Assembly: GCA_030837935.1 (NCBI GenBank)
Contig: JAUQXU010000292.1
Location: 1-19,854 of the forward strand
DNA: 19,854 bases
DNA from: Candidatus Brocadia sp.
GTDB taxonomy: Bacteria > Planctomycetota > Brocadiia > Brocadiales > Brocadiaceae
Reading direction: 5' to 3'
The notes beneath the pieces are model-generated. The model saw only the letters and a list, made by a program, of their open reading frames with translations. It made no database searches and was not told the DNA's origin. Shown one piece after another: positions 7,224 through 13,644 of the stretch; the first letter of the stretch is position 1, and every line of letters begins with the position of its first letter. The position numbers and the translations under genes were made by a program.

Positions 7224-8921
7224 TCACATCTGATCGGGTGTGCTTATGCCAAGGATAATAAGACCATTCCTTATGACCTGACGGGTGGCATCCACCAGTA
7301 ATATCCTTGCCTTGGTCAGTTCCTCATCATCTGATAAGACACGATGGGCGTTATAAAATCTATTCAGGCTGCCACAAACATCAATAAGATAATTGCAGAT
7401 CAGAGAGGGTTCATAAAACTCAGCAGACTTTATAATGATAGAGGAAAATTGCCCCAAATTCTTGGTCAGGATAATGACCTCGTCTTCTTTCAATAATTCA
7501 AATTTTATATCAGTTGTGACAGGCTTTCCGTATTTCCGCAAGATACTACAGAGTCGGGCGTGGGTGTATTGGATATAAGGGCCTGTTTCACCCTCAAAAT
7601 TCAACACCTCATCCCAGTCAAAGACCACATCCTTGTTTCGTTTGGTGCACAGATCGGCGAAGATTACGGCCCCAATGCCTACGTCCCTGGCGACGATCTC
7701 TTTATTTTCCAAAGAAGGATTCTTTTCTTCTATGATCTTTCTGATACGTTCAACGGCCTCAATGAGCAGGTCTTCCAGTAAAACGACTTTCCCTTTACGG
7801 GTAGACATCTTGCCGTCTTTAAATTTCATGAGACCGAAATCCACATGTACACAACGGTTTGTCCAGTTGTAACCCATCAGCTCTAAGACTTTGAAGAATT
7901 GGTTAAAATGCAGCTTTTGTTCAGAACCAACCACATAAATCATCCTGTCAAAGTCGTAGGTCTTCTTCCTGTATTCTGCGGCTGCAATATCGCGGGTGGC
8001 GTAAAGCGTGGTATCGTCTTTTTTGCGGAGGAGGCATGGAGGCATGTTGTAAGGCTCCAGATCGACAATCAGTGCCTGCTCGCTGACTTTGGTGAGCCCC
8101 TTTTCCTTAATCCTCGTCACGGTAGCTTCAACCATGGTATTATAAAAACTCTCACCAATGAAGGCATTGAAGTGTATCCCAAGCATGTCGTAGATCTTCT
8201 GAAATTCCTTCAAGCTGATGTCCTTAAAGTGTTGCCATAGTTCTTTTGCTTCAGCATCTCCAGCTTCAAGCTTCTTGAACCACTCCCTTGCCTCATCTTC
8301 CAAACCAGGATTCTTTTCCGCTTCCTGATGAAACCTTACGTAAAGGTTGTTCAGGTCTGTAACAGTGTAAGATTTATGGGTATTTTCGTTTCCCCATTTT
8401 TTATAAGCAACGATCAATTGTCCAAATTGCGTGCCCCAATCGCCAAGGTGATTGATCCCAACGCAGGTATAACCAAGGGTTTTATAGATATTGCAGATGG
8501 CATTTCCGATGAGTGCGGAACGGAGATGGTGAACGGCAAGGTGCTTGGCAATGTTTGGGGAAGAGAAGTCGATAACAACCGTCTTTCCTTTGCCTAAGGT
8601 CTTATTGCCATATCCGTCGCGTTCTTCAGAGATTGTTTTCAACGCTAGCTCAGATAATGTTACTTTATCCACAAAGAAGTTCACGTAAGGACCAATGGCC
8701 TTTATCTCTGCGATTGGGCGAACGGCATGTAATGTATTCGATAGTTCTGTGGCGATGATGTTCGGGGATTTTTTCAATATTTTGGAGAGGGTGTAGCAGG
8801 GAAATGCATAATCACCCATTTTGAAGTCGGGTGGTATTTCAATGAGTCTTTTTATTTCATCTTCTGGAAGGTCTATTTTTTCTTTTAATAGAGATACGAT
8901 ATTTTTTATGAAATAATCCAT
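7224..8921 (-). CDS. argS: Arginyl-tRNA synthetase
   Basis: This class I synthetase charges tRNA-Arg in the cytoplasm. The 565-residue length is normal. The N-terminal domain (about 1-90) is the additional tRNA-binding domain typical of ArgRS. The active-site segment SPNIAKHLAVHHLRSA starts at residue 121. The HIGH-type motif reads AVHH (129-132) instead of the common HVGH; this family is variable there. KMSTRKG is at 371-377, and the C-terminal part has the helical anticodon-binding pattern (YIQYTHARLCSILRKYG). I see no Shine-Dalgarno before the ATG, but the N-terminal sequence fits this start. It is last in the aroF-dapL-trpS-argS series and 328 bases from trpS, so it may have its own promoter. 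Confidence 0.95.
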   Translation of the reverse strand: MDYFIKNIVSLLKEKIDLPEDEIKRLIEIPPDFKMGDYAFPCYTLSKILKKSPNIIATELSNTLHAVRPIAEIKAIGPYVNFFVDKVTLSELALKTISEERDGYGNKTLGKGKTVVIDFSSPNIAKHLAVHHLRSALIGNAICNIYKTLGYTCVGINHLGDWGTQFGQLIVAYKKWGNENTHKSYTVTDLNNLYVRFHQEAEKNPGLEDEAREWFKKLEAGDAEAKELWQHFKDISLKEFQKIYDMLGIHFNAFIGESFYNTMVEATVTRIKEKGLTKVSEQALIVDLEPYNMPPCLLRKKDDTTLYATRDIAAAEYRKKTYDFDRMIYVVGSEQKLHFNQFFKVLELMGYNWTNRCVHVDFGLMKFKDGKMSTRKGKVVLLEDLLIEAVERIRKIIEEKNPSLENKEIVARDVGIGAVIFADLCTKRNKDVVFDWDEVLNFEGETGPYIQYTHARLCSILRKYGKPVTTDIKFELLKEDEVIILTKNLGQFSSIIIKSAEFYEPSLICNYLIDVCGSLNRFYNAHRVLSDDEELTKARILLVDATRQVIRNGLIILGISTPDQM

Positions 8922-9006
8922 AATTGCATAGCGCAGCAGAGCTGCAACCAGATGTTTAATGACCTGAGAATAACTGAGCTGCTCAATAAAAAGTGTAAAA
9001 ATCCCA

Positions 9007-9030
9007 AATCCGAATATCGAGTTTCGGATT
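9007..9030 (-). repeat. 8-bp hairpin upstream of argS
   Basis: AATCCGAA (9007-9014) and TTCGGATT (9023-9030) are perfect arms around an 8-base loop. On the minus strand the stem is followed by TGGGATTTTT, an imperfect T-run. It could be a weak terminator for the trpS transcript or a structure in the argS leader. Confidence 0.4.
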
Positions 9031-9040
9031 ATTTTAGTAT

Positions 9041-9100
9041 TTCTCTGTGGCCTCCGTGGTTAGTCTATTTTAACGTTAAGGAACTTCAAATCTGTGGTTG
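9041..9100. repeat. CTGTGG-type intergenic repeat, copy 1
   Basis: The segment 9041-9060 (TTCTCTGTGGCCTCCGTGGT) repeats a GTGG core twice, and AAATCTGTGGTTG at 9088-9100 is identical over 13 bases to 10276-10288 in the next gap. The same style of sequence recurs in degenerate form at 11529-11568. This looks like a dispersed intergenic repeat family. Confidence 0.55.
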
Positions 9101-9103
9101 TAA

Positions 9104-9122
9104 AGCGAAGAGCCTCTTCGCT
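9104..9122. repeat. 9-bp palindrome with one central base
   Basis: AGCGAAGAG (9104-9112) and CTCTTCGCT (9114-9122) are perfect arms around C9113. After one mismatch the pairing continues four more bases on each side (TGTA/TACA, 9099-9102 and 9124-9127). No T-run follows on either strand. Confidence 0.55.
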
Positions 9123-9144
9123 CTACATTGAAGAAAAGTCGCGA

Positions 9145-9249
9145 AGGCCTAATTAATTATTCAGGAATTTCAAACACCCCCCATATCCCCCAGTTTACGG
9201 GGGGAGACAGGGTGGTGGCCAAATACAAGTTGCCTTTAGGCCTAATTAA
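9145..9249. repeat. Hairpin element flanked by 12-bp direct repeats
   Basis: AGGCCTAATTAA occurs at 9145-9156 and again at 9238-9249, directly beside the trpS stop codon. Between them lie 81 bases whose centre is a strong G/C hairpin (CCCCC AGTTTAC GGGGGG, about 9186-9204) with outer arms CACCCC and GGGTGG. A small inserted element bounded by a target-site duplication would look like this. Confidence 0.5.
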
Positions 9250-10227
9250 CTACATCAACCCCATTTTCTTTTTTACTTCAAGCATGGTATCTTCTGCCAT
9301 ATCCTTGCACTTCTTTGCACCGGCATGTAAAAGGCTTAAGAGATACTCTGGGTCACTAATCAATTGCTCGTACCTCATGCGGATGGGAGCCAACGCCTCA
9401 ACGATATTATCTGACAGGATCTTTTTGCATTCGATGCAACCGATTTCGGCAGACCGGCATACCACATTGATACGGTCAATCTGGTCTTTTCTGGAGAAAT
9501 GCTTATGCAAGGTGAAGAGGTTGCAGATGTCCGGATTGCCGGGATCGGTGCGCCTCTTCCTGTTCTCATCAGTTACCGCCGTTGATAGTTTCTTCCAGAT
9601 GGATTCAGGTGTTTCCACGAGTGAGATATAATTCCCCAGACTCTTGCTCATCTTCGTCTTGCCGTCGAGTCCCATAATCCGTGGGGCATCAGAAAGGACT
9701 TCGTTCGGTTCCGGGAATGTTTCTCCATATCTCATATTAAACTTTCTGGCAATCTCCCTGGCAAGTTCGATATGCTGTACCTGGTCCTCGCCCACGGGTA
9801 CGGCTTCACCTCTGTAGATCAGGATATCCGCAGCCTGCAAAACAGGATAGGTAAATAACCCTGCATTGATGTTTTCCCTGTGTTGTTTCGACTTGTCTTT
9901 GAATTGGGTCATGCGTTCCAGATGACCCATGGGAGTGACCGTATTGAGTATCCATGCGAGTTCCGTATGTTCAGGTACGTAGGATTGAACAAAGATAATG
10001 CACCGTTCAGGATCAAGCCCGGCGGCAATGTTAACGGCTGCCGCATTGAGAATGCGCTTTTGCATATCACCCGGGTTATATTCAATGGTAATTGCATGAT
10101 AATCCACGATGCAGAAGATGCAGTCGTACTGATCAATCATCCGCACCCAGTTCTTGATAGCGCCCAGGTAGTTGCCGATGTGTACGTCTCCGCTGGGTTG
10201 AATCCCGCTAAACAATCGCTTTTTCAT
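9250..10227 (-). CDS. trpS: Tryptophanyl-tRNA synthetase
   Basis: This class I synthetase charges tRNA-Trp. The 325-residue length is typical of bacterial TrpRS. The HIGH-type motif is HIGN at residues 16-19 within SGIQPSGDVHIGNYLGA, and KMSKS is at 192-196 within GKTKMSKSLGNY. Both are canonical. AAAGG lies about nine bases before the ATG. It follows dapL by 69 bases on the same strand and is probably co-transcribed with it. If transcripts from the aroF attenuator reach this far, TrpRS supply would respond to aromatic amino acid charging too; that link is inference. A possible small inserted element begins directly after the stop codon. Confidence 0.96.
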   Translation of the reverse strand: MKKRLFSGIQPSGDVHIGNYLGAIKNWVRMIDQYDCIFCIVDYHAITIEYNPGDMQKRILNAAAVNIAAGLDPERCIIFVQSYVPEHTELAWILNTVTPMGHLERMTQFKDKSKQHRENINAGLFTYPVLQAADILIYRGEAVPVGEDQVQHIELAREIARKFNMRYGETFPEPNEVLSDAPRIMGLDGKTKMSKSLGNYISLVETPESIWKKLSTAVTDENRKRRTDPGNPDICNLFTLHKHFSRKDQIDRINVVCRSAEIGCIECKKILSDNIVEALAPIRMRYEQLISDPEYLLSLLHAGAKKCKDMAEDTMLEVKKKMGLM

Positions 10228-10249
10228 AAAACAATACCTTTATTATTTA

Positions 10250-10288
10250 ATCCACAGATATCTGTGTAATCTGAGAAATCTGTGGTTG
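10250..10288. repeat. CTGTGG-type intergenic repeat, copy 2, with palindrome
   Basis: CACAGATATCTGTG at 10253-10266 is a perfect 14-bp palindrome. CCACAGAT (10252-10259) can also pair with ATCTGTGG (10278-10285). The last 13 bases match 9088-9100 exactly. It fills most of the gap between dapL and trpS. Confidence 0.55.
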
Positions 10289-10296
10289 CTTTCCCT

Positions 10297-11484
10297 TTAT
10301 AAAATCTTTGGCAATATTTTTTTGATTCGATGAGCGGCTTCCCTGGTATCCTCGATGCTGGGGACGAGGGCAAATCGTACATAACCTTCACCGGGATTCA
10401 GACCGCTGTCTGTTTTGTCGCTAATCCAGGCGCCCGGAGTTGTTACAATGGCAATATCGGGTGAAAGGAGTTTCCTGGCAAAGTCGACAGATGTCATGCC
10501 AGACGGCACCTTTTGCCAGAGATAAATTGTTGCCTCCGGGGTGCAATCGGGTAGTTTGATATCCTTAAATGCGTCCACCAATAAATCCCTTTTGACCCTG
10601 TATTCAGCTCTCATCTTTTCGACATGTGTCTCGTCGCTGAGGGCGGCAATTGCCCCGTCCTGGATAAACGTGGCCGTACCCGAATCAATATTTGTCTTTA
10701 CCTTTTTAAATATATCAATAATTTGTTTATCCCCCGCAACCCATCCAACCCGGTAGCACGTCATGGCACTCCTCTTGGAGAAGGAATTGAAGACAATGAC
10801 ACCTTCTTTTGTGATTTCCAGGATGCTGTGAGGGGGATCGTTAAAATAAATCTCGCTGTAGGCCTCGTCCGAGGCGATGATGATGTTATATTTTTTACCA
10901 AATTCCACGACTTCTTTCAGGTATGATAATGACGCTACGGCACCTGTGGGACTATTCGGATAGTTAATCCACATAATCTTTGCCTTATTGCGAACCTCCT
11001 CCGGAATGGGTAATGGGTCCATCAAAAATTTATTTTCTGCTAAAAGGGGTATGTAATAAGGAATCCCTTCGGCGAATAACGTACCTCGCGTGTAAGGGGG
11101 GTATCCCGGGGAAGGGATGATTACATAATCACCAGGATTAACGATTCCCTCCGGAAAATTGAATACCGCCTCTTTTGAACCGATGGTGGATGAAATCTCC
11201 GTAGCCGGATCCAATTGTATGCCAAACCTTTTCTGAATCCACTGGGCGATTGACTGCCGGAATTCAGGCGCACCAATATAGCTCGGGTAACCTGAAGATT
11301 TTCTGAGTGTTATTCCCTCTTGTGTTGCCTTGCGCACAATATCAGGTGTCGGCGCGGTAGGGTCACCAACGCCAAAATCAATCGGGGTAATTCCCATGGT
11401 TTTTAATTTTTCAACTTCTTTATCCACTTCTGCAAAGGCATAAGCGCCAATAGACTGTAATCTCTTTGATGCCGTGATCTCCAT
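10297..11484 (-). CDS. dapL: LL-diaminopimelate aminotransferase (PLP class I/II)
   Basis: This PLP-dependent aminotransferase probably makes LL-diaminopimelate from tetrahydrodipicolinate and glutamate, a one-step route to lysine and peptidoglycan precursors. The 395 residues show a normal class I/II fold: N178 in NYPNSPTG, D206 and Y209 in ASDEAYSEIYF, the PLP lysine K237 in SFSKRS, and R245 in CYRVGW. The N-terminal segment FAEVDKEVEKLKTMGITPIDFGVGDPTAPTP is close to what I recall of DapL-type enzymes. A general aspartate or aromatic aminotransferase is the alternative; the neighbourhood (DAHP synthase, trpS) would also fit an aromatic role. A hairpin with arms GCGT/ACGC lies in the 93-base gap upstream. 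Confidence 0.8.
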   Translation of the reverse strand: MEITASKRLQSIGAYAFAEVDKEVEKLKTMGITPIDFGVGDPTAPTPDIVRKATQEGITLRKSSGYPSYIGAPEFRQSIAQWIQKRFGIQLDPATEISSTIGSKEAVFNFPEGIVNPGDYVIIPSPGYPPYTRGTLFAEGIPYYIPLLAENKFLMDPLPIPEEVRNKAKIMWINYPNSPTGAVASLSYLKEVVEFGKKYNIIIASDEAYSEIYFNDPPHSILEITKEGVIVFNSFSKRSAMTCYRVGWVAGDKQIIDIFKKVKTNIDSGTATFIQDGAIAALSDETHVEKMRAEYRVKRDLLVDAFKDIKLPDCTPEATIYLWQKVPSGMTSVDFARKLLSPDIAIVTTPGAWISDKTDSGLNPGEGYVRFALVPSIEDTREAAHRIKKILPKIL

Positions 11485-11528
11485 AAATTATGTCAAAGTC
11501 CTTTCGTGCTTTTGTTATTCTAAAATCT

Positions 11529-11568
11529 TGCGTTTTTTGACGCAGAGAATCAGAAAAATCTATGGTAA
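11529..11568. repeat. Degenerate CTGTGG-type repeat, copy 3
   Basis: The sequence GACGCAGAGAATCAGAAAAA followed by TCTATGGT resembles the repeats in the next two gaps downstream, but with several changes. It also contains GCGTTTTTTGACGC, a short hairpin. The assignment is weak and rests on similarity of spacing and wording only. Confidence 0.3.
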
Positions 11569-11577
11569 TTAACTACG

Positions 11578-12078
11578 TTACTTTTTTGATGGGTCTGTAA
11601 CAGCTGGTTTAACGGGGCTTCTTTTCGCTGTTATTTCCCTGATTTCTATTTCGAGTACATGTGTCCTATTCAGCATTGCATCACTAAAAGGGGCTTTGGG
11701 ATTTTGAGGTGCATATTTGTCAGCAAGTTTCAGGAGGGCATAGTTCTTTGCATTGAGATCGGAAAGTGTTTTTATAATGCCAAACATAATAACCGACCTG
11801 TAAGCGACAGAGGATGCACAGGTAGGCTGCTTTACAATTACCTCTTTAACTTCTTCCACCTCAAAACAGACATTCGGACTATTTTTTATATTTTCCAGCT
11901 TTCTTCCTTCATTCGCACAATGGAGGAATATTTTGGAGGTTTCTTTGTCGTAGGTAAAATTCATAGGTGTAATATAGGGAATTCCGTTGGCGCATGTCCC
12001 TAACCTGCCCACCATGGCCGTTAAAAGAATATCCTCGATTTCGCTCTTATCGGTTATTTCCTTGTCTTTTCTTCTCAC
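11578..12078 (-). CDS. Pyridoxamine 5'-phosphate oxidase-family flavoprotein
   Basis: The 166-residue protein looks like an FMN-binding split-barrel protein of the pyridoxamine-phosphate-oxidase superfamily (NimA-like branch). Visible signs are MVGRLGTCANGIPYITPMNFTYD near residues 22-44 and IFLHCANEGRKLENIKNSPNVCFEVEE at 50-76, the usual strand and FMN-phosphate region of this family. The substrate is unknown; relatives reduce nitro compounds or bind flavin or haem. The start is GTG, three bases after the aroF TGA, with AGGAAAA as a weak ribosome binding site, so translation is probably coupled to aroF. No better ATG exists before the conserved region. Its place in an aromatic biosynthesis operon is not explained by the family. 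Confidence 0.75.
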   Translation of the reverse strand: MRRKDKEITDKSEIEDILLTAMVGRLGTCANGIPYITPMNFTYDKETSKIFLHCANEGRKLENIKNSPNVCFEVEEVKEVIVKQPTCASSVAYRSVIMFGIIKTLSDLNAKNYALLKLADKYAPQNPKAPFSDAMLNRTHVLEIEIREITAKRSPVKPAVTDPSKK

Positions 12079-12081
12079 AGT

Positions 12082-13098
12082 TCATATTTTCCTGCCAACA
12101 GCTTCAGCTACAGGCTTTAGTTCCTGCATAAGTTCTTCAAATGCCTCAAGGTTAATCGTTTGTGGCCCGTCTACGAAAGACTTTTCAGGGTCAGGGTGGG
12201 TCTCAATTAACAAGCCGTCCGCACCTACTGCCACAGAGCCCTTGGACATGGGATTAACAAGACTTCTCTTCCCTGTTCCATGACTGGGGTCCACAATGAC
12301 GGGCAGATGCGTCATCTCCTTAAGTTGTGGCACAATACTCAGAGACAAGGTAAAACGGGTAAAGGTCTCAAATGTCCGAATACCCCTTTCGCACAGAATG
12401 ACATTGGGATTGTTTTGCGCCAGGATATATTCTGCAGCCAGGAGAAACTCTTCAATAGTAGCGGACATACCCCGCTTTAAAATTACGGGTTTACCCGACT
12501 CACCCACCGCGCGCAGGAGTAAAAAATTCTGCATGTTGCGGGTTCCGATTTGTAATATGTCAGAATATTTGCTCACCAATTTTACGTGTTCCGGGGTGAG
12601 TACTTCTGTTACAATGGGCAGTCCCGATGCCTCACGGGCATGTGCCAGATGAACGAGACCTTCTTCCATAAGACCCTGGAAGGTATATGGGTTACTCCGG
12701 GGTTTGAATGCCCCGCCCCGTAGTGCAGTTGCACCCGCATCTCTGACCCTTTTAGAGATTTCAATAATTTGTTCTTTGCTTTCTATAGCGCACGGTCCTG
12801 CAATAACTGCAATCTCTTCCCCGCCAATTTTTTTCCCATTCGAAAGATGGATGATGGTTTTGAAATCTTTTCCTTCCTTACTGGCTAGTTTATACGGTGC
12901 AAGAATAGGGACGGACTTTTCCACGCCGGGCAAAACGTCCCAAAAATCGGCGGGTAATACCCGTTCATCCCCAATAACCGCAATTACGTTTCGATTCGTT
13001 CCCTGCAATACAACCCCCTTTAAGCCGGCCTTTTCTATGCTTTCAAGGACATGATTGATATCCTTTTTTGTAGATGCGGCCTTCATTACAATAATCAT
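12082..13098 (-). CDS. aroF: DAHP synthase (3-deoxy-7-phosphoheptulonate synthase)
   Basis: This enzyme joins phosphoenolpyruvate and erythrose 4-phosphate, the first step of aromatic amino acid synthesis. The 338 residues match the T. maritima-like type. Residues 1-72 form a ferredoxin-like regulatory domain, followed by the barrel. Metal ligands are recognisable as C103 (GPCAIES), H273 (DPSHGTGKR), E299 and D310 (HPDPEKSFVDGPQ). Substrate motifs are GAFKPRSNPYTFQG (129-142), QIGTRNMQNF (183-192), LKRG and CERGIRTFE (236-244). In the family, the N-terminal domain binds Tyr or Phe for feedback inhibition. GGAGGTG lies six bases before the ATG and fixes the start. A promoter, an aromatic leader peptide and a terminator precede it, so transcription is probably attenuated. 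Confidence 0.94.
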   Translation of the reverse strand: MIIVMKAASTKKDINHVLESIEKAGLKGVVLQGTNRNVIAVIGDERVLPADFWDVLPGVEKSVPILAPYKLASKEGKDFKTIIHLSNGKKIGGEEIAVIAGPCAIESKEQIIEISKRVRDAGATALRGGAFKPRSNPYTFQGLMEEGLVHLAHAREASGLPIVTEVLTPEHVKLVSKYSDILQIGTRNMQNFLLLRAVGESGKPVILKRGMSATIEEFLLAAEYILAQNNPNVILCERGIRTFETFTRFTLSLSIVPQLKEMTHLPVIVDPSHGTGKRSLVNPMSKGSVAVGADGLLIETHPDPEKSFVDGPQTINLEAFEELMQELKPVAEAVGRKI

Positions 13099-13127
13099 GA
13101 ACTACACCTCCGCCAAATTTTGTGGGC

Positions 13128-13159
13128 AAAAAAAAACCCTAAAACCAACGGTTTCAGGG
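13128..13159 (-). terminator. Intrinsic terminator (attenuator) upstream of aroF
   Basis: On the minus strand CCCTGAAACC (13159-13150), loop GTT, GGTTTTAGGG (13146-13137) form a 10-bp stem with one G-U pair, followed directly by nine T (13136-13128). This is a strong rho-independent terminator. It lies between the aroF promoter and the aroF start codon on the coding strand, so it acts before aroF, not after another gene. Confidence 0.9.
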
Positions 13160-13192
13160 CAATATATCAACATCTATGAATTTAATATCGAA

Positions 13193-13203
13193 CCCTAAGA
13201 ACC
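13193..13203 (-). promoter_or_regulatory. Predicted antiterminator segment of the aroF leader
   Basis: GGTTCTTAGGG (13203-13193) can pair with the 5' arm of the terminator, CCCTGAAACC (13159-13150), over ten base pairs with a single bulged C. That pairing and the terminator exclude each other. The segment begins four bases after the leader-peptide stop codon, so a ribosome resting on that stop would cover it, while one stalled on the aromatic codons would leave it free. Confidence 0.75.
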
Positions 13204-13206
13204 CCC

Positions 13207-13281
13207 TTATTTATAACAGTACCTAAAGTAATAAAATACCCAATAAAGGCTGGTTTTTTTATTATTAATGGGGATAGACAT
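13207..13281 (-). CDS. Aromatic-rich leader peptide of aroF (24 codons)
   Basis: This 24-codon open frame lies in the transcribed leader between the promoter and the attenuator. It reads MSIPINNKKT then SLYWVFYYFRYCYK, with five Tyr, two Phe and one Trp codons among the last twelve. It is too short for standard gene finders. Such runs of the regulated amino acids are the hallmark of leader peptides in ribosome-mediated attenuation (trp, phe and his operons of enterobacteria). The stop at 13209-13207 precedes the antiterminator by three bases. The only weakness is the ribosome binding site: CAGCTGGAT before the ATG has only GG at a suitable distance. An in-frame TAA four codons upstream limits the start to this ATG or a nearby CTG. 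Confidence 0.8.
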   Translation of the reverse strand: MSIPINNKKTSLYWVFYYFRYCYK

Positions 13282-13320
13282 ATCCAGCTGTTAAGAATTT
13301 TGCAAAGTAATATAGTACAG

Positions 13321-13348
13321 ATTTTACATAACATGGTTTTATTGTCAA
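13321..13348 (-). promoter_or_regulatory. Sigma-70 promoter of aroF leader
   Basis: On the minus strand TTGACA (13348-13343, perfect -35) is followed after 16 bases by TAAAAT (13326-13321, five of six -10 matches). Transcription would start near 13314, giving a leader of about 215 bases that contains the leader peptide and the attenuator. Confidence 0.7.
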
Positions 13349-13577
13349 GTCTAATTTTTTTAATGTCTTATCCTCATAAGTTTTACGTTGAAAATACAGA
13401 TGCCCTGGTATGTTGTTTACCTATTGATTATTTATTAAGATTGAGGAAATTTGAAAAAGTACCACTATATTTTTTTGTCTCTGGATAAAAGAAAGGATTT
13501 TTACTATAATAATTTTGAAATTGTTTCGAATTTCTGACTTTATGCTTCGGATTTAGTGGTATTCAATGAACAAAAAC

Positions 13578-13606
13578 TTGTGCAAAAAAGAAGCCTTTCC
13601 TATATT
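13578..13606 (+). promoter_or_regulatory. Candidate promoter of the polyferredoxin gene
   Basis: TTGTGC (13578-13583) and TATATT (13601-13606) are spaced by 17 bases. The -10 is good and the -35 is weak. A start near 13613 would give a leader of about 30 bases before the ATG at 13645. The remainder of the gap from about 13350 to 13577 holds another possible -10 (TATAAT, 13505-13510) and no convincing gene. Confidence 0.4.
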
Positions 13607-13644
13607 TATAGTAATGTTTCATTTCTGATTTCATTCAATGTTCT

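Larger units (their letters stand above)
8922..9249. other. 328-bp repeat-rich gap between trpS and argS
   Basis: No gene is visible here. The gap carries four separate structures: a hairpin at 9007-9030, CTGTGG-type repeats at 9041-9100, a palindrome at 9104-9122 and a hairpin element between direct repeats at 9145-9249. I looked for a T-box before argS and found no T-box consensus. Confidence 0.6.

Noticed and set aside
8922..9040. T-box riboswitch before argS
   Set aside because: No T-box consensus or specifier-type stem could be found; only a simple 8-bp hairpin is present.
9128..12652. Many medium-length open frames opposite trpS, dapL and aroF
   Set aside because: They lie antisense to well-supported genes, have no ribosome binding sites or recognisable motifs, and are shadows of codon bias.
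13300..13488. 62-codon open frame on the plus strand in the divergent gap
   Set aside because: It starts with TTG, lacks a Shine-Dalgarno, runs across the aroF promoter and resembles no family I know.
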